From Methylobacterium sp. 2A (GTDB lineage Bacteria > Pseudomonadota > Alphaproteobacteria > Rhizobiales > Beijerinckiaceae), in NCBI RefSeq assembly GCF_009806555.1, contig NZ_VUOK01000058.1:124001-188000 (forward strand): a stretch of 64,000 nucleotides of DNA. The letters run 5' to 3'. This document shows, piece by piece, positions 24,264 through 32,797 of this stretch. The position numbers were made by a program, and so were the translations under genes. The notes below the pieces were generated by a model. The model saw only the letters and a program-made list of their open reading frames with translations. It was not told the origin of the DNA and made no database searches. Positions within the stretch are counted from its first letter, which is position 1; each line of letters begins with the position of its first letter.

Positions 24264-25166
24264 TCAGGCCCCGCCCTTGGGCCGGACGTTCTCGACGCCG
24301 CCCGCCGCCGGTCCTGGCCCGGGGGGCACGGTCTGGGCGACGATGCCGTCGAACAGGCCGGGCTCGACCGAGCCGAAGCTGCGCGGCGGGTCGGCGATGC
24401 TCTGCTTGGTGAGTTCGGCGTAGGCGGCCTTGTCGAGGGCAGCGCCCGAGCCCTTGGCCCCGTTGACCCAGGCGGCGAAGTCGGAGTCCGAGACCGCCCG
24501 CACGGGGAAGTGCATGTCGGCGAAGCCGTCGCCGCTGAAATGGGTCGACAGGCCGTGGAGCTCGCCCGCCTGATCGGCCATCAGGTTGAGCGTCGTGACC
24601 ATGCCGCGCATCGTGTAGATCATGCTGCCGAGCTTGGGCACGAAGAACGAATTCCAGACGCTGCTCGACGTCAGCTTGAAGGTGACCGGGGTCGCGGCCG
24701 GCACGACCAGTTCGTTGACGCTGGCGACCCCCTGGTCGGGATAGAGGAACAGCCATTTCCAATCGAGGGAGACCACCTGCACCTGGAGGGGCTTCCTGTC
24801 GGATTCGAGCGGCACCGCCGGGTCGAGCCGGTGTGCGCCGATCCAGGCGATCCCGCCCAGGAACGTGATGGTCAGGAACGGCACCGACCAGACGACGAGC
24901 TCGATCCGGCCCGAGAAGGCCCAGTCGGGCCGGTAGAGGGCTTTGGGGTTCGATTCCCGGTACCAGAGCGCGAAGATCACCGTGGCGATCATGGTCGGCA
25001 CGATGATCGCCAGCATGATGATCGTGGCGATGATCAGGATGTTGGCCTCGGCCGCCCCGACCGGGCCCTTCGCGTCGAGGAGGTTGTGCTGCTGGCAGCC
25101 CCCGAGGAGCGCCGGCGCCGCGGCGACCAGGAGGAGGCGGAGCGGAGGGACGGAACGGATCTGCAT
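24264..25166 (-). CDS. cyoA: Cytochrome bo3 quinol oxidase subunit II
   Basis: The 300-residue lipoprotein has a lipobox (LLGGC, Cys about 24), two membrane helices, and a periplasmic cupredoxin-fold domain that lacks the CuA ligands. This marks it as a quinol rather than cytochrome c oxidase: the segment SLDWKWLFLYPDQGVASVNE is typical of CyoA. It is followed by cyoB after 53 bp and starts the operon. It lies downstream of an AT-rich region (25355-25460) that probably holds the promoter. Confidence 0.94.
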   Translation of the reverse strand: MQIRSVPPLRLLLVAAAPALLGGCQQHNLLDAKGPVGAAEANILIIATIIMLAIIVPTMIATVIFALWYRESNPKALYRPDWAFSGRIELVVWSVPFLTITFLGGIAWIGAHRLDPAVPLESDRKPLQVQVVSLDWKWLFLYPDQGVASVNELVVPAATPVTFKLTSSSVWNSFFVPKLGSMIYTMRGMVTTLNLMADQAGELHGLSTHFSGDGFADMHFPVRAVSDSDFAAWVNGAKGSGAALDKAAYAELTKQSIADPPRSFGSVEPGLFDGIVAQTVPPGPGPAAGGVENVRPKGGA

Positions 25167-25551
25167 CGCGCGTCAGGCCACGGAGCAGCGGGCGGTGCCG
25201 CGCGAAGTCAGGGCCGGGACAGCGTCCATGCAGAGCCTCCGATCAGGTCCCGGACGCCCTGGGGCGACCGCTGGGGCGCTTCACCGGCCGAACCAGCCGC
25301 CACCGCGGCCGCCCCGGCGGGACGCCCTGGACGAGACCCGAGGTACAGCAGCCGTCCCCCCGTAGAAATAACATCGTTTGTTGAGGCGAATATTTTCATA
25401 CGAACATAGATCATTACTATATGGCCAAGCTTATGCCCGAGCAGCATAGATTTGTCCGCCATTTTCAACATGCGACAAGGCACGCGCGGCCGCGACGCGC
25501 CACCCTGGTGCCCCGCCCGTCGCGAGACCGTTCCATGCCGCAGACCTCCCC
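25167..25551. promoter_or_regulatory. Region upstream of cyoA
   Basis: These 385 bp hold an AT-rich stretch at about 25360-25460 (many TA-rich words, unlike the surroundings), which is the best place for the cyo promoter. I see no clear Fnr-type dyad and no gene. Confidence 0.4.
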
Positions 25552-25836
25552 ATGACCGGGCAAGCCGACGCGCTCCTCCTGGCGGCCGCCTTCACGTTCG
25601 GCTGCGCCGCGCTCTACGAGATGCGGCTATGGGTCCGGGACCTTGCCGGCATCCTGCTGCGCGTGGCGCTCTGCCTGGCACCGGTGGTGATCGCCGTCGC
25701 GCTGTCGCGCCTGCCCGCGGCTCAACGGCCGAGTTCGACCGGGATGCTCAGGTCGGCGACGCCCGCGCTGCCCAACAGACCGGCCGGCGGCGCGGAGAGC
25801 GGGCCGACGCCCCGGACGGCGCGCAGCGCCCGCTGA
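25552..25836 (+). CDS. Possible small membrane protein
   Basis: The 94-residue frame has two hydrophobic stretches in its first 55 residues (ALLLAAAFTFGCAALYE and ILLRVALCLAPVVIAVALS) and strongly GC-rich third codon positions there, as in true genes. Its last 38 codons run antisense over the TonB-like gene and look non-coding, so the gene may be truncated or its end may have shifted. No clear ribosome site. Function unknown. Confidence 0.42.
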   Translation: MTGQADALLLAAAFTFGCAALYEMRLWVRDLAGILLRVALCLAPVVIAVALSRLPAAQRPSSTGMLRSATPALPNRPAGGAESGPTPRTARSAR

Positions 25837-26102
25837 TCGAGCGCCGGGGAGCCCGAGCTGCGCTCGACCTCGGCGCGCTGCAACGCCCCATCGGCACCGA
25901 TCTCCACATGGACCACCACGGTGCCGGCCCGCCGCCCGGACCCCGCCCGCCGCTCGGCGCGGTCCGCGGCATCGATCCGCGTCACGAGGTCCGAGAGCCA
26001 GGCACGCGCCGCCGGCCCGGGCATCGCCCCGACCGGAGACGCGCAGGTGGCGAGGACCAGACCGAGAAGGAGGGTCCGGCGGGCGGGGACAAGCGATGGC
26101 AT
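25722..26102 (-). CDS. Exported TonB C-terminal-domain protein
   Basis: The 126-residue product has a signal peptide (TLLLGLVLATCASPVGA) and a domain like the TonB C-terminus: GTVVVHVEIGADGALQRAEV followed by SGSPALDQRALRAVR. It lacks the Pro-rich spacer and membrane anchor of true TonB, so it is a free periplasmic TonB-like domain. A Cys near the signal-peptide end could make it a lipoprotein, though the context is not a good lipobox. Role unknown. Confidence 0.65.
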   Translation of the reverse strand: MPSLVPARRTLLLGLVLATCASPVGAMPGPAARAWLSDLVTRIDAADRAERRAGSGRRAGTVVVHVEIGADGALQRAEVERSSGSPALDQRALRAVRGVGPLSAPPAGLLGSAGVADLSIPVELGR

Positions 26103-26183
26103 GCGGGAACGGCGGCTCCTGGCGCGCGTGACGGTTGCATCACCCTACGCGTGCAAGGTTGCCTGGCGCGACCCGGTCAGCAA

Positions 26184-26933
26184 TCAGGAGATTGTGGCCG
26201 CTCTCCGGCCCCGCGGCCCGGCCGCGGCCAGCATGACCTCGTCGGTGCCGACCTCCAGGCCGGTATAGCCCAGCATCTCGGCGAGCTGGGTCCGGGCCCG
26301 CCAGACCCGGCTCTTCACGGTGCCGATCCGGCAGCGCATGACCTCGGCGGTCTCCTCGTAGGTCAGGTTCTCGATCGCCACGAGCACCAGCGCCTGCCGC
26401 ATCGACGGCGCCAGCCGGTCGAGGGCGGCGCGCACGTCGCTCAGGTCGAGATGGCCGCCCTGCTCGGGCAGCGACACCATCCGCTCCGCCTGCTGGCCGT
26501 CCTCGTCCTGCACCTCGCGGCCGCGCTTGCGGTGCTCGTTGTAGAACTGGTTGCGCATGATCGTGAACAGCCACGCCTCCAGATTCGTGCCCGGCGCGAA
26601 GCTGGCCCGCGAGCGCCACGCCCGCAGCAGCGTGTTCTGCAGGAGGTCGTCGGCCCCGACATGGTTGCGCAGCAGCGAGCGCGCGAAGCGCTGCAGGTTC
26701 GGCACCAGGCGCAGGAGGGCGGCCTGGAACTCCGCCTCGCGGCCGTCCTGGGCCTTGCCGAAGGCTGCGTCCAGCAGCGTCAGGAGATCGGCGAAGCGGT
26801 CCGCGATGGCCGGTTCGACCGCATCCTGCGCGTAGGTCACGGCCAGCAGATGACCCAGGTGAGACTGGACGCTGTCCGGGAGTCGGGGAACCTGCGGGGC
26901 GAGTGTATCGCCGTCGGTCGCGTCTTGAAGCAT
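26184..26933 (-). CDS. NepR-EcfG fusion: general-stress sigma factor with N-terminal anti-sigma-like domain
   Basis: The 249-residue protein ends in an EcfG-type (ECF15) sigma factor. Region 2 has FARSLLRNHVGADDLLQNTL and NLEAWLFTIMRNQFYNEHRK; the linker has EVQDEDG and GGHLDLSDVRAALDRL; region 4 has YEETAEVMRCRIGTVKSRVW. Before this, residues about 20-55 match the core of NepR, the anti-sigma factor of the alphaproteobacterial general stress response: VQSHLGHLLAVTYAQD then a Pro and DRFADLLTLLD. NepR is normally a separate protein of about 60 residues, released from EcfG by phosphorylated PhyR. The ATG at 26933 has no good ribosome site, but the NepR-like part needs it. No phyR gene is nearby. 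Confidence 0.85.
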   Translation of the reverse strand: MLQDATDGDTLAPQVPRLPDSVQSHLGHLLAVTYAQDAVEPAIADRFADLLTLLDAAFGKAQDGREAEFQAALLRLVPNLQRFARSLLRNHVGADDLLQNTLLRAWRSRASFAPGTNLEAWLFTIMRNQFYNEHRKRGREVQDEDGQQAERMVSLPEQGGHLDLSDVRAALDRLAPSMRQALVLVAIENLTYEETAEVMRCRIGTVKSRVWRARTQLAEMLGYTGLEVGTDEVMLAAAGPRGRRAATIS

Positions 26934-27236
26934 GATCGCCGATCGCCTGGGAGGAATAAGAGTATCGGTCCGGGCATTAGGACCCGGTTCCGGAACAATC
27001 GCCGCAACATAGATCAGCCAAGGTCGAGATCTTAAGATTGATCCATGATGCACCGACTGCTAATCCGAGCTGAAGGACGGTCCGTGGGCACGACTTGGAT
27101 ACGGATGTGCCTCGCGAAAACCTGTCCCGTTCCGCGCCGCATCTAGCCACGGGCGCGGACGAACATTGCGGCGACGGCCGGCGAACCTAGCTAGACCGTA
27201 TCGCTGCAGCCGGACGCCGAACTCGGGACTTCACCT
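26934..27236. other. Region upstream of the sigma factor gene
   Basis: These 303 bp separate the sigma gene from a divergent small gene. GGAACC occurs on the minus strand at 26988-26993, like an EcfG -35 box, but no GTT-type -10 box follows at 16-18 bases, so autoregulation is not supported. A 15-base word here (CGAAAACCTGTCCCG, about 27115-27129) occurs again near 32293. Confidence 0.3.
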
Positions 27237-27482
27237 ATGACACGCCTGTCCGACCTCGAAGACGATCCGGCCTTCCAGCAGGCCGTCCTGGCGGTGCGCG
27301 GCGCGGCCAGTACCCTGAGCGGGCGGGCCGTGACGTTGGAGGAGGCGCGCTTCCTCGTCGGCATCGCGCTGACCACCTTCGCGCATGCCGGCGGCCTGGG
27401 CGAGGCGAGCCGGCAACGCCTCGCCCGCTTCTCGGAGACGGTCGAGCCCGGCGCCGTGATCGAGACGCTCACGCGGCACTGA
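27237..27482 (+). CDS. Small hypothetical protein
   Basis: The 81-residue product is predicted to be soluble and helical: SDLEDDPAFQQAVLAVRGA then LEEARFLVGIALTTFAHAGG. Third codon positions are GC-rich, supporting a real gene. The ATG lacks a strong ribosome site. It is divergent from the NepR-EcfG gene and ends 19 bp before the convergent regulator gene. Family not recognised. Confidence 0.55.
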   Translation: MTRLSDLEDDPAFQQAVLAVRGAASTLSGRAVTLEEARFLVGIALTTFAHAGGLGEASRQRLARFSETVEPGAVIETLTRH

Positions 27483-27501
27483 GCGCGGCGGCCCGTCCGC
27501 C

Positions 27502-27819
27502 CTAGCGCGTCTCCGCCAGGCCGGCCCGCAGGACGCGCAGGAGATCCTCCAGCACCGCCTCGCGATCCTGCGGCTGGGCCGCCAGGGTGAGGCTCGCCGC
27601 GAGGTGCTGGCCGATGATGAGGAGCCCCACCTCGCGCAGCGCGGCGGTGGCCGCCCGGATCTGCTGGATCTCGTCGAGGCAGTACCGGTCCGCCTCGATC
27701 ATCGCCCGCAGGCCCCGGACCTGCCCCTCGATCCGCCCGAGCCGCCGGATCAGCGGCGCGCGCTCCGCCTCGGTGCGGGCCAAGTATACACGACCATCGA
27801 CGAATGTGGCGCTCGTCAC
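27502..27819 (-). CDS. FrmR/CsoR-family repressor with reduced metal-site residues
   Basis: The 105-residue protein has the family core RRLGRIEGQVRGLRAMIEAD with Cys47 in RYCLDEIQQIRAA. In the second helix a His is kept (QHLAASL, His72), but the Cys of the usual H-x-x-x-C pair is replaced by Ser. Copper sensors of the CsoR type need that Cys, whereas formaldehyde-responsive FrmR uses the first Cys with the N-terminus. A formaldehyde or thiol role would suit a methylotroph, but the ligand is inferred. GTG start at 27819. No exporter or dehydrogenase gene is adjacent. Confidence 0.75.
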   Translation of the reverse strand: MTSATFVDGRVYLARTEAERAPLIRRLGRIEGQVRGLRAMIEADRYCLDEIQQIRAATAALREVGLLIIGQHLAASLTLAAQPQDREAVLEDLLRVLRAGLAETR

Positions 27820-27915
27820 CGTTCTGCGACCTGCCTGTCTCGTTCGCGGCGGGGACGATCCGGGTGCCGTGACCCGGATCGCCAGGAGATGACGGTGCTC
27901 CGGAGCGCCCCGCCG

Positions 27916-28773
27916 TCAGCCGATCTGCTGGGTCTCAGCCCCGCTGTCGGGACGGGCCGGCCCGAGGACCGGCTCCTCGCCCATCGGCTGATTCTGGACG
28001 ACGCTGTACTGGCCCTTGCCGTCGAGCGAGGGTCCCTCGGTCCAGCGGCCGGCCGGGGGCGGCGTGCCGTCCGCCGCAGTCGCGAAGAAATTGTAGTTGA
28101 ACTTCTGGTTCTCCTTCTCCTGCGGGAAGGAGTTCGGGATCGGCAGCGTCCCTTTGTGGCCGCCCAGTTCCTCGATCACCGCCAGCCATTGCTGCTGGTG
28201 CATCGTGTCCCGGGCGATGAGGAAGCTCCACATGTCGCGCATGCCGGGATCGTTGGTGGCGTTATACAGACGCGTCGCCAGGACACGGCCGGTGCTCTCG
28301 GCGGCGACGTTGCAGTACATGTCGGCCGCGATGTTGCCGCTGGCGTAGATGTGGCTCATGTCGAACGGCACGCCGTCGCAATTGGCCGGGAAGGCCGCCA
28401 TGCCGGTGGAGAGCAGGTGCCGGTGCAGCATGCCCTCGGCGACGTGGCGCGGGTTCTCGCCGCCCATCACGGCACCGACGATCGCGTCGGCCGCTCCGGC
28501 CTCCTGGACCTTGGTCGGGGCGGTCTCGAGATTCATCGCGACCGCGGTGGCGAGCATCTCGATATGGCCGATCTCCTCGGTAGCCGTGTTGAGGAGCATG
28601 TCGCGGTACTTCGTGGTCGGGGCGCGGTTGCCCCAGGCCTGGAAGAAGTACTGGAACGCCACGCGGATCTCGCCCTCGATGCCGCCGATCGCCTGCTGGA
28701 GCATGCGGGCGTAGACCGGATCGGGGCTCTCGACCTTGACCGGATACTGCAGGCGCTTGTCGTGATAGTACAT
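27916..28773 (-). CDS. Manganese catalase
   Basis: The 285-residue protein matches the dimanganese catalase family: GGIEGEIRVAFQYFFQAWG and YRDMLLNTATEEIGHIEM carry the first Glu and Glu-x-x-His ligands, and FLIARDTMHQQQWLAVIEEL the second half of the site. It disproportionates hydrogen peroxide in the cytoplasm without heme. ATG at 28773 follows GCGAGGGA. It is a stand-alone gene beside the stress sigma factor region, with a long upstream region. The C-terminal tail is Pro/Gly-rich. Confidence 0.9.
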   Translation of the reverse strand: MYYHDKRLQYPVKVESPDPVYARMLQQAIGGIEGEIRVAFQYFFQAWGNRAPTTKYRDMLLNTATEEIGHIEMLATAVAMNLETAPTKVQEAGAADAIVGAVMGGENPRHVAEGMLHRHLLSTGMAAFPANCDGVPFDMSHIYASGNIAADMYCNVAAESTGRVLATRLYNATNDPGMRDMWSFLIARDTMHQQQWLAVIEELGGHKGTLPIPNSFPQEKENQKFNYNFFATAADGTPPPAGRWTEGPSLDGKGQYSVVQNQPMGEEPVLGPARPDSGAETQQIG

Positions 28774-29410
28774 GATGTCTGTCCCTCGCGAGAGGCACGG
28801 CGCGCTCAAGCCCACCGCACGATCGGGCGCGGGCCCCGTACTCCACGGGAGCATCGGGCCTCGCACCCTGTCCAACCCGGGCTCAGGAGATCGGTTCAGT
28901 CGAAGGACGCAGTTGGAACGATTTAAGTGCCCGGCATCCGATTTTACGCCATGAAATCAAGGCATAATTTTTTTATAGGCCGCTATTTTCACGCAAGAAG
29001 ACGGCGCTTTAGCTCGGTAACATAGGTTTACACCCATCGATCCATGTTGGCGGCGGGCGCGTCGTCGAAGCTTGGGCGCACAATAGCCTGATGGAAGCCT
29101 TGCCGGTGGGTCATCCGGCTCCCGCCCGAAGGCGCATCGTATATCGGCCCGTCGCGGCGCGGAGGCTTGCACGCGGAGCGGCCGGCGCGGATCCGGGTCC
29201 CACGCCCGCAATCGAACCGCAGCGGCAACCGCTGGAACAACGCGCTCTCGAACGGCGCGATACTTGTGTGTCCGGTCGCGGACATTGCACCGAATATCGG
29301 ATCGACCGGCGGTCCAATTACACTCTACCGACTTGTATACGGAGATGCCTCGTTCCGGGAACGCGTGAAAACCCAAGGCGCCGCATCGACAACAGCTTGG
29401 AGTGCTTCCA
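28774..29410. promoter_or_regulatory. Divergent region between Mn-catalase and Crp/Fnr genes
   Basis: This 637-bp region holds no convincing gene. Bases 28905-29025 are AT-rich and include an A/T run at 28967-28976; they probably carry the catalase promoter on the minus strand. I see no clear EcfG promoter and no full Crp dyad. Confidence 0.4.
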
Positions 29411-30133
29411 ATGCTCACTGCCCAGAGCGCCCCCTTCGCCCTGGTACGAATGACCCGTCCGGCGGCCCCGGAGGGTTTCGCGCGAACGTTCGGCCTGCCC
29501 ATGCGCGAACGGGCCATTCCCAAGCAGCACGATCTGCTGCTGCCCGGCGCCGAGCCGGATGTCGCCCATCTGCTGCTCGCCGGTCATGCCTGCCGCAACC
29601 GCATGCTGCGGGACGGGCGCCGGCAGATCACCGCCATCCTGATCCCGGGCGACATCTGCGATCCGGAGGCGATCCTGGCACACCGCACCGAATACGCGGT
29701 CAATACGCTCACGCGATGCACGGTGGGCGAAATCCCCCTCGCGCGGATCGGCACGCTCGATCATCAGGACCTGTTCGCCATCCTCAGCCATCGCCTGCGC
29801 CGCGAGGAGGCCATCGCCCGGGAATGGATCGTCAGCCTGGGGCGGCGTGTCGGAATCGAGCGGATGGCGCATCTCCTGTGCGAGTTGCGCTGGCGGCTGG
29901 CGGCCGTGGGCCTCGCCACCGAGGACAGCTTCGAGTTGCGGATCACACAGAGCGACTTCGCCGACGCCCTGGGCTTGACCCCGGTCCACGTCAACCGGGT
30001 GCTGAAGGGCCTGCGCGACGGCCGGCTGATCCATCTGCGGGGCGGCCAGCTGACGCTCCTCGATCGGCCGCGCCTCGAGAAGCTGGCCCAGTTCGACCCG
30101 ACCTACCTCGAACTTTGGGCCAATCCCGCCTGA
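29411..30133 (+). CDS. Crp/Fnr-family transcriptional regulator
   Basis: The 240-residue protein has an N-terminal cyclic-nucleotide-binding-like fold (GRRQITAILIPGDICDPEAI) and a C-terminal winged helix (ITQSDFADALGLTPVHVNRV, then DGRLIHLRGGQLTL). It lacks the N-terminal Cys cluster of oxygen-sensing Fnr and the full cAMP phosphate-binding cassette, so its signal is unknown. The ATG at 29411 is preceded by TTGGAG. Many Rhizobiales carry numerous paralogues of this type. Confidence 0.85.
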   Translation: MLTAQSAPFALVRMTRPAAPEGFARTFGLPMRERAIPKQHDLLLPGAEPDVAHLLLAGHACRNRMLRDGRRQITAILIPGDICDPEAILAHRTEYAVNTLTRCTVGEIPLARIGTLDHQDLFAILSHRLRREEAIAREWIVSLGRRVGIERMAHLLCELRWRLAAVGLATEDSFELRITQSDFADALGLTPVHVNRVLKGLRDGRLIHLRGGQLTLLDRPRLEKLAQFDPTYLELWANPA

Positions 30134-30155
30134 TCCGCCGCGGCGCAGCCCCGGC

Positions 30156-30437
30156 TCACAGCAATCCGGCCCGACGGGCCAGCATCACGACGAAGGCGAG
30201 GCAAGCGGCCGCCGTGACGATCAGCATGGCGACGTTCGTCCAGAACCGGCCCGGCCGGCTGGACCCGTCGATCCCGCTGGCGCGGAGCCGAACCCATGGC
30301 ACGTAGAGATAGAGCGCGATCAGGGTGAGGATCAGGAACGCGAAGGTCGGCAGCCGGCCGCTCGCGAGCGCGGCTCCGGCCAGGACGGCCCAGCCGAGCA
30401 CGAGGCTCACCATCGTGAACAGGGCTGTCGTATTCAC
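30156..30437 (-). CDS. Small integral membrane protein
   Basis: The 93-residue product has three hydrophobic segments: LFTMVSLVLGWAVLAGAALA, TFAFLILTLIALYLYVPW and WTNVAMLIVTAAACLAFVVM. It converges with the Crp/Fnr gene with 22 bp between stops. No family recognised. Confidence 0.6.
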   Translation of the reverse strand: MNTTALFTMVSLVLGWAVLAGAALASGRLPTFAFLILTLIALYLYVPWVRLRASGIDGSSRPGRFWTNVAMLIVTAAACLAFVVMLARRAGLL

Positions 30438-30775
30438 GGTCCTCTCGGTCCTTCCAGCGAGTCAGTGCGGCGCGGCCGATCCGGCGCCCCGGGGGCGCCG
30501 CAGCCCCTGACGGGATTCCCCTTCACCCCGCCCGGAGGCCGGACGGCGCGCCCGCCCCGGCGCAGTTCCCGTGCCCGGGCAGGCACTTCCATGCCGATAT
30601 GGCGAGAGTGTGTGTCTTTCGGGTCCGATCGCCACAGCGCGCGGCCTGTCGCCGGGGCGAGAGCCCGGGTCGCGACGCGGCCGTGCTGGGCGCCCGACCG
30701 CGTCGCGGTATAACCGGCTCCGCGACACCGGTCCGCGCGGCGCGGGCGGTCGCCCCCCTCCGGTGCCGGAACAGG
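30438..30775. other. GC-rich intergenic region
   Basis: No gene is seen in these 338 bp. A 19-bp near-perfect palindrome (9-bp arms around one base, CGGCGCCCC to GGGGCGCCG) at 30482-30500 lies just upstream of the small membrane gene and could be an operator. Confidence 0.3.
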
Positions 30776-32197
30776 ATGACCGTGACACGGACGCTCCCCC
30801 TCTCATGCCTCGCCGCCGTCGCGGCGCTGTTCGCCTCGGCGGCCCAGGCGGGCTGGCAGGGGCCGGAGGCGCAGCCCCTGTTCGTCAACGAGGTCAATCC
30901 GAGCGGGTACAACTACGCCCCGAGCCTCATCACCGAGGGCGGGACGACCGACATCTGGTGGTGCGGCCAGGGCAAGACCGACGTGATCTTCCACCGGACC
31001 TACACCGCTCAAGGCGGCTTCTCGCCGGCGCAGGTCGTCTTCCAACCCACGCCGGGGTCCTGGAACCGCCAGTATGTCTGCGATCCGAGCGTGATCAGGG
31101 GCCGCTTCCGCAATCCCGCGGACGGCCAGCCCTATGCCTACGCCATGTACTATTCGGGCGCCGACAACCTGCCGGGCCACAACAACCACACGGGTCTGGC
31201 CTTCTCCAACGACAAGGTGACCTGGGTCGATTATCCCGAGCCGGTCATCGCCCCGCTCAATCCGGCGGTCGCCCAGGGCAATTACGGCGCCGGGCAACCC
31301 GCGACGATCAACCTCGACGGCCGCTCCAGCCTGCTCGTGTTCACCACCGACCTGACCGGCCCGCAGGGTGTGGCGGGTTTCGGCGATCTCTACGTGCGGC
31401 GCACCGCGGACGCGGTCCATTTCGACCCGCCGGTCCGGGTGCCCAACCGGGCCGGCGACGGTGCCACCATCAATCCGAATTCCGATTTCGGCTACGATGC
31501 GTCCTCGGGCGACATCTACGTGATCACGGGCCTGCCGGGGCGCAATTGCCAGCAGGTCGCCTGCAAGGATCCGGCCCGCAACCCCGACCGCGAGACCTAT
31601 CGGATGGGTCTCTACCGGATGCCGCTGAAGGCCCTGCTGAGCGGCGCGCCCGCGACCTGGACCCCGGTCGGCTCTCTGAACTCGGACGTGACGGGGTTCT
31701 ACCTCAATCACAGCCCCGGCTTTCAGCGCGATCCCTTCGGCCGCCTCACGCCGTTCCTGCCGACCATCACGGTCTATTTCTCCGGGGGCGACCCCTATCC
31801 GGGCACCTGGCGGATCGCCGCGGCGACCGAGACTCCGTCCGCCGACCGGGCGCCCCTGAAGCGGGCGGTCGGACCGGGCGGGCACTGGGTCACGACCGGC
31901 TACATCGCCCCGGGCTACACGCTGGAAAGAGCGGTCGGGACGCTGTTCCTCCTTCCGAGGCCGGGAACCGCCCAGCTCATGAGCTGCCTCGCCGGCACGG
32001 ATCACTTCCTCAGCCGCGATCCGAACTGCGAGGGCCGGACCCCGCTGGGGCAGACCGGCTATCTCTACGAAGCGGCGCAGCCGGGCAGCCATCCGATCTT
32101 CCGATGCCTCGCCGGCGGCCGGGACCACTTCGTGTCGACCGACGCACGATGCGAGGGGCAGGCGACCGAGGGGCTGCTCGGCTACGCGCTCGACTGA
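30776..32197 (+). CDS. Exported beta-propeller-like protein with two C-terminal repeats
   Basis: The 473-residue protein has a signal peptide (LPLSCLAAVAALFASAAQA). A long beta-rich domain resembles five-bladed glycosidase-type propellers (NYAPSLITEGGTTDIWWCG, VCDPSVIRG, YAYAMYYSG, LAFSNDKVTW). Acidic positions such as the Asp of CDPSV recall GH43/GH32-like folds, but the catalytic set is not complete enough to call an enzyme. The C-terminus has two copies of a roughly 40-residue repeat: LMSCLAGTDHFLSRDPNCEG and IFRCLAGGRDHFVSTDARCEG, like DUF5648-type carbohydrate or surface-binding repeats. It may bind or process an external glycan. Confidence 0.6.
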   Translation: MTVTRTLPLSCLAAVAALFASAAQAGWQGPEAQPLFVNEVNPSGYNYAPSLITEGGTTDIWWCGQGKTDVIFHRTYTAQGGFSPAQVVFQPTPGSWNRQYVCDPSVIRGRFRNPADGQPYAYAMYYSGADNLPGHNNHTGLAFSNDKVTWVDYPEPVIAPLNPAVAQGNYGAGQPATINLDGRSSLLVFTTDLTGPQGVAGFGDLYVRRTADAVHFDPPVRVPNRAGDGATINPNSDFGYDASSGDIYVITGLPGRNCQQVACKDPARNPDRETYRMGLYRMPLKALLSGAPATWTPVGSLNSDVTGFYLNHSPGFQRDPFGRLTPFLPTITVYFSGGDPYPGTWRIAAATETPSADRAPLKRAVGPGGHWVTTGYIAPGYTLERAVGTLFLLPRPGTAQLMSCLAGTDHFLSRDPNCEGRTPLGQTGYLYEAAQPGSHPIFRCLAGGRDHFVSTDARCEGQATEGLLGYALD

Positions 32198-32318
32198 ACC
32201 GCACGACGCTGCCGGAGGCGCCCCGGTGCGGCGTTGCGACCGGGAACAGTGCCGAGCGCGCGGCCTTTCTGACGGTGACCTCGGCGTGCGCCGAAAACCT
32301 GTCCCGGAGAGGCCCCTG

Positions 32319-32771
32319 ATGCTGACTTTCTCACGTGGCGCGGCAGCCCTCGTCGCCTGTCTCGTCGCGGGGCCGGCCTTCGCGCAGGGCAAGCCCCTTC
32401 CGCCCGCGGCGAGCGATGCGACGCCGCCCGTGGAGCTGACCGTCAGCCTGAAGGATGGCAAGCCGGTCTGCGATCCGGCCGAACTGCGCCTCCCGGCGGA
32501 TACGAACGTCGTGCTCCACATCAGGAGCAGCGCCGACGCCCCCGTAATCCTCACCGCGCCCGGCCAGTTCGAGAACGGCCTCGTCCAGCATTCGGACGGG
32601 GATCTCGTCCACGTGGAGAGCGAGAAGGGCTACACGATCAAGCAGAACGGCCAGGGCACGCTGCGCCTGCGGACCATGAAGGCCGGGCAGGAAGAGTATG
32701 CCTGCACCAGCATCCGCAACCAGGGCGCGCCCTTCAAGGGGAAGCTGATCCTGGTCCCGCCGGCCCATTGA
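32319..32771 (+). CDS. Periplasmic cupredoxin-like protein
   Basis: The 150-residue product has a signal peptide (RGAAALVACLVAGPAFA) and a beta-rich domain of about 110 residues. It shows VELTVSLKDGKPVCDP, LRLPADTNVVLHIRSSADAP and GQEEYACTSIRNQG near the end. The pattern recalls cupredoxin-like domains, but the full Cys-His-Met copper set is not evident; the two cysteines may instead form a disulfide. GGAGAGG precedes the ATG. It ends 26 bp before a small hypothetical gene. Confidence 0.55.
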   Translation: MLTFSRGAAALVACLVAGPAFAQGKPLPPAASDATPPVELTVSLKDGKPVCDPAELRLPADTNVVLHIRSSADAPVILTAPGQFENGLVQHSDGDLVHVESEKGYTIKQNGQGTLRLRTMKAGQEEYACTSIRNQGAPFKGKLILVPPAH

Positions 32772-32797
32772 GGCTCGGCGAGACGCATGAGCGGCGG

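Noticed and set aside
25208..25483. A 91-codon minus-strand frame upstream of cyoA
   Set aside because: It spans the AT-rich presumed promoter, has no ribosome site and changes composition abruptly in the middle.
26934..27053. EcfG-type promoter for autoregulation of the sigma gene
   Set aside because: GGAACC is present on the right strand, but no GTT-like -10 box follows at the required spacing.
28774..29410. Possible genes on both strands between the Mn-catalase and Crp/Fnr genes
   Set aside because: The frames have no ribosome sites, mixed base composition and Arg-rich products; the region looks regulatory.
29091..29453. A 120-codon plus-strand frame overlapping the Crp/Fnr start
   Set aside because: Arg/Pro/Cys-rich translation without motifs, and it conflicts with the clear start at 29411.
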